NCBI RefSeq assembly: GCF_028583545.1
Contig: NZ_CP087106.1
Span: 3,902,501 to 3,966,500, forward strand
Reading direction: 5' to 3'
Origin: Methylobacterium sp. NMS14P
GTDB taxonomy: Bacteria > Pseudomonadota > Alphaproteobacteria > Rhizobiales > Beijerinckiaceae
DNA: 64,000 nt
The notes beneath the pieces are model-generated. The model was not told where the DNA came from. It did not search any database and saw only the letters and a list, made by a program, of their open reading frames with translations. The translations under genes and the position numbers were made by a program. Shown here one piece after another: positions 29,499 to 38,183 of this stretch; the first letter of the stretch is position 1; every line of letters begins with the position of its first letter.

Positions 29499-30068
29499 AT
29501 GCGGTGCGTTGCAGACACAGTGGCCGGCCTCGTCCTGGCCGGGCTCGCAGCGGGAACCCTGGGGATGCTGCCGGCCTCCGCCGCGGCTCCGACCGCCGCC
29601 CCGCCCGCGACCGACCTGAAGAGCGAGGGGCCGACGCAGCCGGCCAAGGTCCAGGACGGTCAGTACACCGACAAGAACGGTAATCCGACCTACCACGTCA
29701 CGGACGGCGGCAAGATGGTCGACTGGTACACCATGTCCGGCTACGTCCGGTACAGTGCGAACTGCATGGCCTGCCACGGCCCCGACGGGCTGGGCTCGAC
29801 CTACGCGCCGTCGCTGGTCGACGCCCTCAAGGGCATGGACTACGCGCAGTTCGCCGGCATCGTCGTGGGCGGCAAGAGGGACGTGAACGCCTCGCAGGAG
29901 CTGGTCATGCCGGCCTTCGGCGAGAACAAGAACGTCACGTGCTACCTGCCGGACATTTACACGTATCTCCGCGCCCGCTCCGATGGGGCGCTCGGCCGGA
30001 ACCGGCCGGCCGAGCACGAGCCAAAGCCCGCGGCCTTCGAGAAGGCCGAGGATGCCTGCATGAAGTGA
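29499..30068 (+). CDS. Four-cysteine c-type cytochrome, methanol-metabolism-related family
   Basis: A periplasmic monoheme cytochrome of 189 residues: signal peptide (about 1-30), heme site CMACH (C89, C92, H93), distal Met ligand M137 in VMPAFGE, and two further cysteines (C148, C187), the pattern of the family named for its link to methanol oxidation. It may accept electrons from a PQQ dehydrogenase; no mxa or xox gene is in the window. ATG 29499 is preferred over 29421 because AGGAGG lies six bases upstream. Confidence 0.85.
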   Translation: MRCVADTVAGLVLAGLAAGTLGMLPASAAAPTAAPPATDLKSEGPTQPAKVQDGQYTDKNGNPTYHVTDGGKMVDWYTMSGYVRYSANCMACHGPDGLGSTYAPSLVDALKGMDYAQFAGIVVGGKRDVNASQELVMPAFGENKNVTCYLPDIYTYLRARSDGALGRNRPAEHEPKPAAFEKAEDACMK

Positions 30069-30213
30069 GCGCCGCCCTCCGGTCCGGCACCGCGCGTGAA
30101 CCGGACCGGGGGCAACACGCCCCGTTGCACCGCTCGGTTGCGCACGACATACTCCGCGCAAGACGCTGAAGAGCGGGCGCCAAGCCTGCCGAGGGGGTCG
30201 CAGGGGGTGGAAC

Positions 30214-31434
30214 GTGGCTCAAGGATCGGGAGTGCGCCGCCATCTGTGCGGCATCTGGACGGCCTGGACGGACGCGGCCGGGGCCGCCGACGCGGCCGCG
30301 GAGGTCGCGCTCGCGGTCGGTGACACCGCCCTGTCGCAAGTCGTCGCGTTCTTCTCCGCCGACTACGATGCCGAGATCCTGGCCCGCGCGCTGGAGACCC
30401 GGTTCCCCGGCGTTCCGGTGGCCGGCTGCTCGATGTCGGGCGGCATCGCCCCGGCCGGCGGGCTCGACCGCGGGCTCGTCGTCATCGCGTTCCCGGCCGA
30501 GCGGTTCCGGATCGTCTCGACCGTCCTCGACGCCATCGATCACCTCGACGTGGAGCGGACCGCCTCCGCGGTCCGGGCGCTGCGCCGGACCCTCGACCCG
30601 CTGGACCGGTGCCGCGAGGTCGACGCGGCCGCCACGGGCCACCGCTTCGCCCTGTCGCTGATCGACGGGCTCGCCAATGCGGAGGAGACGGTGGTCTCGG
30701 CGATCGCCTGGGCCCTCGACGGCATCCCGATCGTCGGCGGCTCCGCCGGCGACGACCTGCGCTTCCGCGACGCCGTCATGCTCCACGGCGGGAAGATCCA
30801 CCGCAAGGCGGCAGTCCTGGTGCTCGTCGAGACCGACTTCTCGGTGGAGATCTTCAAGAGCGACAATTTCGAGCCGACGCGGACCAAATTCGTGGTCACC
30901 GCCTCGGACGGCGAGCGCCGCACCGTGCACGAGCTCAACGCCGAGCCGGCGGCCCGGGAATACGCGATGGCGATCGGCCTCGATCCCGAGGGCCTGTCGC
31001 CGATGAGCTTCGCCGCCTACCCGCTCGCCGTGAAGGTCGGCGGCGAGTATTTCTGCCGCTCGATCCGGCGGATGAACGAGGACGGCTCGCTCAGCTTCTT
31101 CTGCGCGGTGGACGAGGGCGTCGTGCTGACCCTCGCCGAGCCGCGCGACATCGTCGCCTCGACCCGGGCGGAACTGGCGCGCCTCGACGCGGTGCTCGGC
31201 GGCGTCGACCTGATCATCGGCTTCGAGTGCGTGCTCCGCCGCCTCGACGCCGAGAGCCGGCAGGTGCGCCACGGGATCGCCGACCTCTACCGCCGCTACA
31301 ACGTCGTCGGCTTCGAGACCTTCGGCGAGCAGTACCGGGCGATGCACCTGAACCAGACCTTCACGGGCATCGCCATCGGCAAGACACTCGCCGCGGGCGC
31401 GCCGGCCGCGGCCCCCGCTCCGGCCGCGTCGTGA
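30214..31434 (+). CDS. FIST domain sensor protein (NosP-like)
   Basis: A 406-residue soluble protein made of FIST_N (about 40-230: VVAFFSADYD, VAGCSMSGGIAPAGG, IVGGSAGDDLRF) and FIST_C (about 245-385: YAMAIGLDPE, FECVLRRLDAES, NVVGFETFGEQY). FIST proteins that sit next to a hybrid kinase, called NosP, bind heme and sense nitric oxide. Start GTG 30214 has AGGGGG seven bases upstream. Its stop overlaps the start of the kinase gene (GTGA), so the two are translated together. Heme binding is inferred from family and context, not from a visible ligand. Confidence 0.85.
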   Translation: MAQGSGVRRHLCGIWTAWTDAAGAADAAAEVALAVGDTALSQVVAFFSADYDAEILARALETRFPGVPVAGCSMSGGIAPAGGLDRGLVVIAFPAERFRIVSTVLDAIDHLDVERTASAVRALRRTLDPLDRCREVDAAATGHRFALSLIDGLANAEETVVSAIAWALDGIPIVGGSAGDDLRFRDAVMLHGGKIHRKAAVLVLVETDFSVEIFKSDNFEPTRTKFVVTASDGERRTVHELNAEPAAREYAMAIGLDPEGLSPMSFAAYPLAVKVGGEYFCRSIRRMNEDGSLSFFCAVDEGVVLTLAEPRDIVASTRAELARLDAVLGGVDLIIGFECVLRRLDAESRQVRHGIADLYRRYNVVGFETFGEQYRAMHLNQTFTGIAIGKTLAAGAPAAAPAPAAS

Positions 31435-32777
31435 CCCTGCACCCGAACGGCCTCGAGACCGACGCGTCCCTGCACCGGCGGATCGAGAAGCTCGAGCGCA
31501 TCAACGCCGCGCTGATGTCCCATGTCGAGCGCTCCATGGATCAGCGGGGCAGCGCCTACTCGCTGTTCCAGACGGCGATCATGCTCGAGGGCCGGGTCCG
31601 CACCCGCACCGAGGAGCTGACCGGGCTGATGCACCGCCTGGAGCGCTCGAACGAGGCGCTGGCCGCGGCCAAGGAGGAGGCCGAGACCGCCAACCGGTCC
31701 AAGACCCGGTTCCTGGCGGCGGCGAGCCACGACCTGCTGCAGCCGGTCAACGCCGCCCGCCTCTCGATATCGGCCCTCGCCGACCTCGACGTGCCGCCGG
31801 AAGCGCGCGCCATCGCGGGCCAGGTGGAGCGGGGCCTGCAGACCATCGAGGACCTGATCAAGACGCTGCTCGACATCTCGAAACTCGATGCCGGGATCGT
31901 CCGGCCGCAGTTCCAGCCCGTCTTCCTGCCCGACCTGCTGGCGGGGATCGCCGAGAGCTTCGAGCCCTTCGCGCAACGCAAGGGTCTGCGCCTGTCGGTG
32001 CACTGCCCGGAGGTCACCGTCACCAGCGACGTGGTGCTCCTGCAGCGGATCCTCCAGAATCTCGTCTCCAACGCCGTCCGCTACACCCGCGCCGGCGGGA
32101 TCGTCCTCGCAGCCCGGCGCCGGTCCGGCGGTGCCCGGATCGAAGTGACCGACACGGGCTGCGGGATCGCCGCCGAGGAGTGCGATCTCGTCTTCGACGA
32201 GTTCTTCCGGGGCGGCGAACGGCCCAGCAGCGGCGAGGAGCCGGGCCTCGGCCTCGGCCTGTCGATCGTCCGCCGCATGGCCCTGGCCCTCGATCATCCC
32301 CTGCGGTTGCGCTCCCGGGTCGGCCACGGCACCCGGGTCGCGCTGACGCTGCCCATAAGCGCGGTCCCGGCCGCCGCCGCACCGCCCGCACCGGTGGCGA
32401 CCCGGCTCTCGGGGGCCCACGTCCTCGTCGTGGAGAACGATGCCTCGACGGCCGACGCCCTCGCGCGCCTCCTCCAGAACTGGGACGCCCGGGTCTCGAC
32501 CTTCCGCGACCTCGCGGGGGTGAAGGCCGCCGTCGCGGCGGGCGCCGGGGCACCGGACATCCTGGTGCTCGACTACCATCTCGACGACGGCGCCTGCGGC
32601 CTCGACGTGGCCGCCTATCTCCGGGCGCTTCGAACCGACCCGCTCCCGGTCATCGTCACCACCGCCGACCATACCGGCGCGGTCGAGGATCGCGTCTCCG
32701 CCGCCGGAGCGGAACTCGTGCACAAGCCGATCAAGCCGGCCCAGCTCCGCTCCCTGCTGACCTACATGCTGGCCTGA
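31431..32777 (+). CDS. Soluble hybrid histidine kinase/response regulator (NahK-like)
   Basis: A 448-residue cytoplasmic kinase without membrane segments. Order: coiled coil (about 10-90), HisKA with phospho-His H100 in AAASHDLLQPVN, HATPase (LQNLVSNAVRYT, DTGCGI, GLGLGLSIV), and a C-terminal receiver with phospho-Asp D381 in VLDYHLDDG and lysine in HKPIKP. The coiled-coil start and dimerisation sequence match kinases that partner NosP proteins. There is no PAS domain, so the FIST protein is the probable input. No HPt gene is adjacent; the final response is not visible here. Confidence 0.9.
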   Translation: MTLHPNGLETDASLHRRIEKLERINAALMSHVERSMDQRGSAYSLFQTAIMLEGRVRTRTEELTGLMHRLERSNEALAAAKEEAETANRSKTRFLAAASHDLLQPVNAARLSISALADLDVPPEARAIAGQVERGLQTIEDLIKTLLDISKLDAGIVRPQFQPVFLPDLLAGIAESFEPFAQRKGLRLSVHCPEVTVTSDVVLLQRILQNLVSNAVRYTRAGGIVLAARRRSGGARIEVTDTGCGIAAEECDLVFDEFFRGGERPSSGEEPGLGLGLSIVRRMALALDHPLRLRSRVGHGTRVALTLPISAVPAAAAPPAPVATRLSGAHVLVVENDASTADALARLLQNWDARVSTFRDLAGVKAAVAAGAGAPDILVLDYHLDDGACGLDVAAYLRALRTDPLPVIVTTADHTGAVEDRVSAAGAELVHKPIKPAQLRSLLTYMLA

Positions 32778-32997
32778 GCCCGATCGGGAGCCGCGACGCC
32801 CCGGCGCGCGCCCGATGCGCGCCGCGCGCGCCCGACGCCAACAAACCCGCCCGCGCCGTGACATAGGACACACGGCGGCCCTCGACGGGCCTCCCCGCCT
32901 GCGCGACAGGGAGCAGCATCCGCGGCGCGTCCCGCGTCCGGATTTTCCCAGCCATCGACGTCACGGACCCGCCGGGACGCCGCAGGAGCGCGCACGC

Positions 32998-34425
32998 ATG
33001 GCGCAGGTCCCGCACGGTCCGACAGGCGGCGCGCCGGGCAGCCCCCGGGACGCCCCGCATGCACCCGTCCAGGACGGCCTGCCACCGCGCGAGCGCGTCC
33101 TCGCCATGGCGGCGATCGGGCTTGCCATGACCATGGCGGTCCTCGACGGGGCCATCGTCAACGTGGCGCTGCCCGTCATGGCGAAGGACCTGGCGGTCAG
33201 GCCGGCCGACGCGATCTTCGTGGTCAACGCCTATCAGGTCGCCGTCACGGCGAGCCTCCTGCCCTTCGCGGCCCTCGGCGATATCTTCGGCTTCCGGAAG
33301 GTCTACCTGCCGGGGCTGGCGGTGTTCGTGGCCGCCTCCCTCGCCTGCGCGGTCGCGCCGAACCTGCCGCTGCTGATCGCCGCCCGCATCGTCCAGGGGC
33401 TCGGGGGCGCGGCGATCATGAGCGTCAATATCGGCTTCGTGCGCTTCATCTACCCGCACCGGATGATCGGCCAGGGGGTCGCCAACGTCGCGCTGGTGGT
33501 GGCGGTGGCCTCGGCCGCCGGCCCGACCGTGGCGGCGGCGATCCTGTCGGTGGCGACCTGGCCCTGGCTGTTCCTCGTGAACATCCCCGTGGGCCTGCTG
33601 GCCCTGGCGGTGGCGTCCCGGACCCTGCCGGTCACACCGGCGAGCGGCCGGCCGTTCGATCTCCTGAGCGCGGTGCTCAACGCCCTGACCTTCGGCCTGC
33701 TGATCATCGGGATCGACGGCCTCGGCGATCCGGAGGCCCGGGGCGTCGCCGTCGTCGAACTCGCGGCCGCCCTGGTGGTCGGCGCGGTGTTCGTGCGGCG
33801 TCAGATCCGGCTGCCCGCCCCGCTCCTGCCGGTCGACCTGCTGCGGATCCCCGCCTTCGCGCTGTCGATGGCGACGTCGGTCGCCTCGTTCTGCGCCCAG
33901 ATGGTCTCCTACGTGGCGCTGCCGTTCTACTTCCAGGACGTGCTGCACCTCTCCAGCACCCAGACCGGCTTCCTCCTCACGCCCTGGCCGATCGCGGTCG
34001 CCGCGATGGCGCCGATCTCCGGCCGCCTCGCGGACCGCTACCCGCCCGGCATCCTCGGCGGCATCGGGCTGGCCATGATGGCCGCCGGGCTCGTCAGCGT
34101 GACCCTTCTGCCCGCAGCTCCCGCCACCCTCGACATCGTCTGGCGGCTGACCCTGTGCGGCCTCGGCTTCGGCCTGTTCCAGTCGCCCAACAACAAGGTC
34201 ATCGTCACCTCGGCACCGCGCGAGCGGGCCGGCGGGGCGAGCGGGATGCAGTCGACGGCGCGGCTCACCGGCCAGTCGCTCGGCGCGGCGCTGGTGGCGG
34301 TGATCTTCGGCCTGACGCACGGGCTCGGGGCCGAGCGGGCCGTGACCATCTCGCTCTCCTGCGCGGTGGCACTCTCGGTGATCGGCGGCTGCGCCAGCGT
34401 CCTGCGGCGGAGTCGGAGCGGCTAG
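32998..34425 (+). CDS. DHA2-type MFS efflux transporter
   Basis: A 475-residue drug/H+ antiporter family member with about 14 predicted membrane helices. Motifs: LDGAIVNVALPVM in helix 1 (motif D1), GDIFGFRKVYL (motif A), IAARIVQGLGGA (motif B) and SAAGPTVAAAIL (motif C). Start ATG 32998 has AGGAG nine bases upstream. It probably exports a toxic or antimicrobial compound. A short-chain dehydrogenase follows 68 bp downstream, perhaps co-transcribed. Confidence 0.9.
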   Translation: MAQVPHGPTGGAPGSPRDAPHAPVQDGLPPRERVLAMAAIGLAMTMAVLDGAIVNVALPVMAKDLAVRPADAIFVVNAYQVAVTASLLPFAALGDIFGFRKVYLPGLAVFVAASLACAVAPNLPLLIAARIVQGLGGAAIMSVNIGFVRFIYPHRMIGQGVANVALVVAVASAAGPTVAAAILSVATWPWLFLVNIPVGLLALAVASRTLPVTPASGRPFDLLSAVLNALTFGLLIIGIDGLGDPEARGVAVVELAAALVVGAVFVRRQIRLPAPLLPVDLLRIPAFALSMATSVASFCAQMVSYVALPFYFQDVLHLSSTQTGFLLTPWPIAVAAMAPISGRLADRYPPGILGGIGLAMMAAGLVSVTLLPAAPATLDIVWRLTLCGLGFGLFQSPNNKVIVTSAPRERAGGASGMQSTARLTGQSLGAALVAVIFGLTHGLGAERAVTISLSCAVALSVIGGCASVLRRSRSG

Positions 34426-34493
34426 ACCGACCCCGTATGCCACCGCGGGCGCGGGACCGCGTTGACGCGACGAGTCACGTGCAGGAGCGTCCC

Positions 34494-35291
34494 ATGGATC
34501 TCGATCTCACCGGCCGGAAGGCCCTGGTCACCGGCTCGACCGGCGGCATCGGCTACGCCATCGCCAAGGAACTCCTCGATCTCGGCGCCGAGGTCGGCAT
34601 CAACGGCCGCACCCCCGAGCGGGTCGAGGCAGCGCTGGCGAAGCTGCGGGGCGAGGCGAGAGCCGGCCGCGCCTTCGCGGCGCCGGGGGATGTCGCCACC
34701 GCGGACGGCGTGTCCGCGCTCATCCAGGCGCTGCCGGCCGTGGATATCCTGGTCAACAACACCGGGATCTTCGAGCCGAAGCCGTTCTTCGAGATCCCGG
34801 ACGCCGACTGGCAGCGCTTCTTCGACGTCAACGTGATGAGCGGCGTCCGCCTGTCCCGGGCCTACACGGCCGGCATGGTGGAGCGGGGCTGGGGCCGGGT
34901 GATCTTCATCTCCAGCGAGTCCGGCATCAACACGCCGACCGAGATGGTCCATTACGGGATGACCAAGACCGCGCAGCTCGCGATCTCCCGCGGGCTCGCT
35001 CAGACGGTGGCCGGCAGCGGCGTGACGGTCAACAGCGTCCTGCCCGGCCCGACCCTGTCGGAAGGTGTTGCGGAGTTCATGAAGCAGATGGCCGGTGGCG
35101 CGGCCGATGCCGACCTCGAGGCCATGGGCCGCACGTTCGTCGCGGAGCACCGGCCCTCCTCGCTGATCCAGCGCCTCGCACGGGTCGAGGAGGTGGCGAA
35201 CCTGGTCGCCTATCTCTGCAGCCCGGCCGCCAGCGCCACAACCGGCGCAGCGCTGCGGGTCGATGGCGGTGTCCTGCAGGGCCTCGCCTAG
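34494..35291 (+). CDS. Short-chain dehydrogenase/reductase
   Basis: A 265-residue SDR oxidoreductase. Cofactor loop GSTGGIGYA, NNTGIFEPK (NAG-like motif), catalytic S-Y-K (ISSES, then HYGMTK) and the closing DGGVLQGLA. The absence of a charged residue pattern like TGxxxGxG-Asp leaves NAD or NADP unclear; the arginine in INGRTPER suggests NADP. Start ATG 34494 has AGGAG. Substrate unknown. Confidence 0.9.
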   Translation: MDLDLTGRKALVTGSTGGIGYAIAKELLDLGAEVGINGRTPERVEAALAKLRGEARAGRAFAAPGDVATADGVSALIQALPAVDILVNNTGIFEPKPFFEIPDADWQRFFDVNVMSGVRLSRAYTAGMVERGWGRVIFISSESGINTPTEMVHYGMTKTAQLAISRGLAQTVAGSGVTVNSVLPGPTLSEGVAEFMKQMAGGAADADLEAMGRTFVAEHRPSSLIQRLARVEEVANLVAYLCSPAASATTGAALRVDGGVLQGLA

Positions 35292-35411
35292 GATCGGGCG
35301 GGACGCGGGATCAGGATCGGCGCGGGCGTGCCCGGCCGGTCACCGAAGCGAGGGCCCTGTCGACGACCCTGCGGGCACGGGACAGCGACGGCTTGGCGAG
35401 GGCGCGCGGGG

Positions 35412-35500
35412 AAGCCCGGGATCCAGACCCGTGGGGCACGTCCGGCTCTGCGGATGGCCCGAGCCCTCCGGAACGACCGGTGGCGCTGGATACCGGGCTT
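35412..35500. repeat. Second palindromic repeat type, single copy here
   Basis: Arms AAGCCCGGGATCCAG (35412-35426) and CTGGATACCGGGCTT (35486-35500) are inverted repeats with one mismatch, 59 bases apart. It lies in the 324 bp gap between the SDR gene and the SWIB gene, in which I see no gene. It is unrelated in sequence to the four-copy element. Confidence 0.55.
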
Positions 35501-35615
35501 TCGCCCGCGGCGCGCCGAGCCGTGTCGGCCGGTCTTCCGGCCCGACTGGAGCGTCACGAAGGCGCCTAGAGCCGTCGGCCCGGACGAGATCGCCGGACTT
35601 GGCTCTAGGTCGTGA

Positions 35616-35975
35616 TCAGGCCTTCAGATGGGCGGCGAGGTGCTTGTTCATCTCGAACATGGAGCACTTGTCCTTGCCGAAGACCTTCTTGAGCTTGTCG
35701 TCGGCGACGATCTCGCGCTTGTTCTGCGGGTTCTGAAGGTTGTTCTTCTTGATGTAGTCCCAAACCTTGCTGACCACCTCGCCGCGGGGCAGCGGGCTGG
35801 TGCCGACGATGGCGCCGAGCTCGGCCGACGGCTTCAGCGGCTGCTGCAGAGCGTTGGGCTTGGTGCCGGCCGTCTTGGCGGCAGCCGGCTTCGCGGCCTT
35901 CGCCGGGGCGGCCTTCTCCGCAGTCTTGGTGGTCTTGGCCGCCTTCGGCGCAGCCTTCTCGGTCTTTGTGGCCAT
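35616..35975 (-). CDS. SWIB/MDM2 domain protein with histone-H1-like tail
   Basis: A 119-residue protein: an N-terminal Lys/Ala/Pro-rich tail (about 1-40, like histone H1) followed by a complete SWIB domain (PSAELGAIVG, LPRGEVVSKVWDYIKKNNLQNP, LKKVFGKDKCSMFEMNKHLAAHL). In eukaryotes SWIB is part of chromatin remodellers; in bacteria it is a small stand-alone protein of unknown, possibly nucleoid-related, function. ATG 35975 has GGAGGAAG directly upstream, excluding an in-frame ATG at 36113. Confidence 0.92.
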   Translation of the reverse strand: MATKTEKAAPKAAKTTKTAEKAAPAKAAKPAAAKTAGTKPNALQQPLKPSAELGAIVGTSPLPRGEVVSKVWDYIKKNNLQNPQNKREIVADDKLKKVFGKDKCSMFEMNKHLAAHLKA

Positions 35976-36218
35976 AAACTTCCTCCGGTTCTCGGGCCGC
36001 AGGCCGGGGCATGATCGCCCCACGGCCGAGCCAGCATAGCAGCAACTAAGCGGTGCCGCCGCCGTTCCAAGGGGAAATTGCCTTTGAAGCCCCCTCATCC
36101 ACAAGGCACGCACGAGAATCCCCTGTGGGACCGCCCGATCGACGCCGTCGTGAAGATTATTGGGTCAGATGCCGGGTGCGAAACCTGCTCTTAACAATCC
36201 TGCGCGCGAAGTACAGGC

Positions 36219-36341
36219 ATGTTCGCCCCGGCCCTCACGCTCGCGCTTCTGCTCGCCACCGGCCTCGTCACGGGTCTCGGGCTCGTGATCCGCGCGGAGA
36301 CGACCGCCTCCGGCATCGCGCCTGTCCGCGGACTGATCTGA
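36219..36341 (+). CDS. Possible small membrane protein
   Basis: A 40-residue frame: MFAPALTLALLLATGLVTG forms one membrane helix, followed by a short polar tail. A weak AGG precedes it. No family is recognised; it might be an unexpressed frame. It lies upstream of DUF2721, which is also a membrane protein. Confidence 0.35.
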   Translation: MFAPALTLALLLATGLVTGLGLVIRAETTASGIAPVRGLI

Positions 36342-36390
36342 GGGCGCCGGGATTGCCGCGCCGGTCCGCCGGGTGCATCAGCCCGACCGC

Positions 36391-36876
36391 ATGACCGACC
36401 CGATCACCCTCGCCAGCCTGGAGAGCACCGCCCACGTCGTCCAGGTTGCGCTCAGCCCCGTCTTCCTCCTGTCGGGCATCGCGACGCTCCTCAACGTCTT
36501 CGGCGCCCGTCTCGCGCGCGTGGCGGACCAGGCCGACCACGTCTCCGGTTTGCTGGCGGGAGCCGGCGATGCCGAGCGCGTCCGCCTCGGGCAGCGCCTG
36601 GACCGCCTTCACCGGCGCTCCCTGGCCCTGGACGCCGCGGTGTTCCTGGCCGCGCTCGGCGGCGTGGCGACCTGCGGCTCGGTGCTGACCCTGTTCGTGG
36701 GCGCGCTGCGCGACAGCACGGTCGCGACCCTGCTGTTCGGCCTTTTCGGCGCGGCGATCCTGTGCACGCTGTGCGCCCTCGTGGCCTTCGGGTTCGAGAT
36801 GCTGCTGGCGAACCGATCGGTCCGCGACCGGATCAACCAGCGGCGGGCGAGCGCCGGCATGCCGCCCGACCGCTGA
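36391..36876 (+). CDS. DUF2721 membrane protein
   Basis: A 161-residue protein with three membrane segments (VVQVALSPVFLLSGIATLLNVF, ALDAAVFLAALGGVATCGSVLTLFVGAL, TLLFGLFGAAILCTLCALVAFG) separated by a charged loop with R-rich ARLARVADQADH, the DUF2721 pattern. Function unknown. An in-frame GTG at 36373 is an alternative start. Confidence 0.8.
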   Translation: MTDPITLASLESTAHVVQVALSPVFLLSGIATLLNVFGARLARVADQADHVSGLLAGAGDAERVRLGQRLDRLHRRSLALDAAVFLAALGGVATCGSVLTLFVGALRDSTVATLLFGLFGAAILCTLCALVAFGFEMLLANRSVRDRINQRRASAGMPPDR

Positions 36877-36993
36877 GCGCTCGGTGCGGGCCCGGACGCT
36901 CGCCCGGCCGGCGGAACCCGTCCCGACCCGCGCGCTTAGTGAGCCGAGGGACCGCCACGCGGGCACTGCTCCGCGCGCGAACCGGGAGAGACC

Positions 36994-37356
36994 ATGCCGA
37001 CGGACCTGCCCAACGAACGCACCTTGAGAGAGCCCGGCACGCTGGAACTCGACCCCACCGGCGAGGGCATGGCGATCGACGAGACGCCGCGGCTGATCGC
37101 GTCCAACAAGGTCGAGGGCACGGCCGTCTACGACCGCAGCGGCCGCCACCTCGGCGCCATCCACAATATCATGGTGGACAAGGTCTCCGGACAGGTCGCC
37201 TACGCGGTTCTGGCCTTCGGGGGCTTCCTCGGGCTCGGCGAGACCCACCACCCGCTGCCCTGGAAGAGCCTCAGCTACAGCACGGAACTCGGCGGCTACG
37301 TGGTCGACATCGAGCCCGGCGTGCTCGCGGAGGCGCCGAGCCAGGCAGTCGGCTAG
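36994..37356 (+). CDS. PRC-barrel domain protein
   Basis: A 120-residue cytoplasmic protein with one PRC-barrel (about 33-105: IASNKVEGTAVYDRSGRHLG, MVDKVSGQVAYAVLAFGGFLGLGE, LPWKSL). PRC-barrels bind RNA or proteins (as in RimM) or occur in stress-related proteins. GGGAGA precedes the ATG. A second, exported PRC protein is encoded 830 bp downstream. Confidence 0.88.
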   Translation: MPTDLPNERTLREPGTLELDPTGEGMAIDETPRLIASNKVEGTAVYDRSGRHLGAIHNIMVDKVSGQVAYAVLAFGGFLGLGETHHPLPWKSLSYSTELGGYVVDIEPGVLAEAPSQAVG

Positions 37357-37454
37357 GCGTGGCGCGCCGACCCGGGCCTTCGCCCGGCTCGACCTTCATC
37401 ACGGCGTGCGGGTGCCCGCGCTCCGGACCGGTGCGGGTGCCGAGACGTCTCGGC

Positions 37455-37862
37455 TCAGAACTTCCCGCCGAGACCGACGCTGCCGCCGGGCGACAGCATC
37501 GGGCCCATCGAGCCGCTGCCGCCGGCGCCGCCGACGGCCGCGTTGCCGCCGTCGAGATCCTCGCGCCGGATCCTGCGCTCGCCGCTGTCGGCCGTCCGCG
37601 TGGCGCCGCCGGCGTTCTTGGGGATCGCGAGCTGCCTCGTCGGCGCCGTCTGGAGCGGCTGGCCGTCGGCATCGACCGCGGCGTTGCGCGGCTCGCGGTT
37701 CGGCAGGGACCCGCGCAGCGACGGCGGCAATCCGACCTCCGTCGCCGGCATCACGCCGCCGCCGCCGCCGAGCGCCTGACAGCCGGTCACGAGACCGGCC
37801 AGAGCGGCGCCGAGCGCGAGGCCGCGCGCTGCCGCGCATCGCGACGTGGGGAGGGTCGACAT
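37455..37862 (-). CDS. Small lipoprotein, glycine-rich
   Basis: A 135-residue predicted lipoprotein: lipobox LVTGC-Q near residue 28 after a basic N-terminus and hydrophobic core. The mature part is Gly/Pro-rich with no recognisable domain. ATG 37862 is chosen because GAGGA is seven bases upstream and it gives a normal-length lipoprotein signal. Confidence 0.65.
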   Translation of the reverse strand: MSTLPTSRCAAARGLALGAALAGLVTGCQALGGGGGVMPATEVGLPPSLRGSLPNREPRNAAVDADGQPLQTAPTRQLAIPKNAGGATRTADSGERRIRREDLDGGNAAVGGAGGSGSMGPMLSPGGSVGLGGKF

Positions 37863-38183
37863 CGTGTAGTCCTCGACAGTGGCCGCGGTGTCATCCGCGG
37901 CTCGCACGGGTTTATGCGCGGTTGTCTACGCTGGGGATGCGGCGAAAACCAGACAGCGCCGCGGGACGCCGGGGGATGATCGCCGGACGCCGTCGGCCGC
38001 GCGGCCGACACGCGCGGTCCGAGCCTTGCTGTCAGGCCGCCGCGGTCCATAACTTCGCCCAGGTCCTGCGGCACGACGCCATCCGCAGGCGGGGTCCTGC
38101 CGGCGGCGGACCCGGGACCGGCCGAATGCGGTCGTGGACGCGCCGGCGCCGGTGCGGCCCGGCCTTTCCTCAGAGGACGAAGC
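37863..38183. other. 321 bp intergenic region with an 18 bp palindrome
   Basis: The divergent gap between the lipoprotein and exported PRC genes. It contains a perfect palindrome GTCGGCCGCGCGGCCGAC at 37992-38009. Both promoters are presumably here but I cannot assign -35/-10 elements with confidence. No open frame with coding character is seen. Confidence 0.4.

Noticed and set aside
37992-38009. 18 bp palindrome GTCGGCCGCGCGGCCGAC as an operator
   Set aside because: All but two bases are G or C, so such palindromes are common in this composition; noted only within the intergenic entry.
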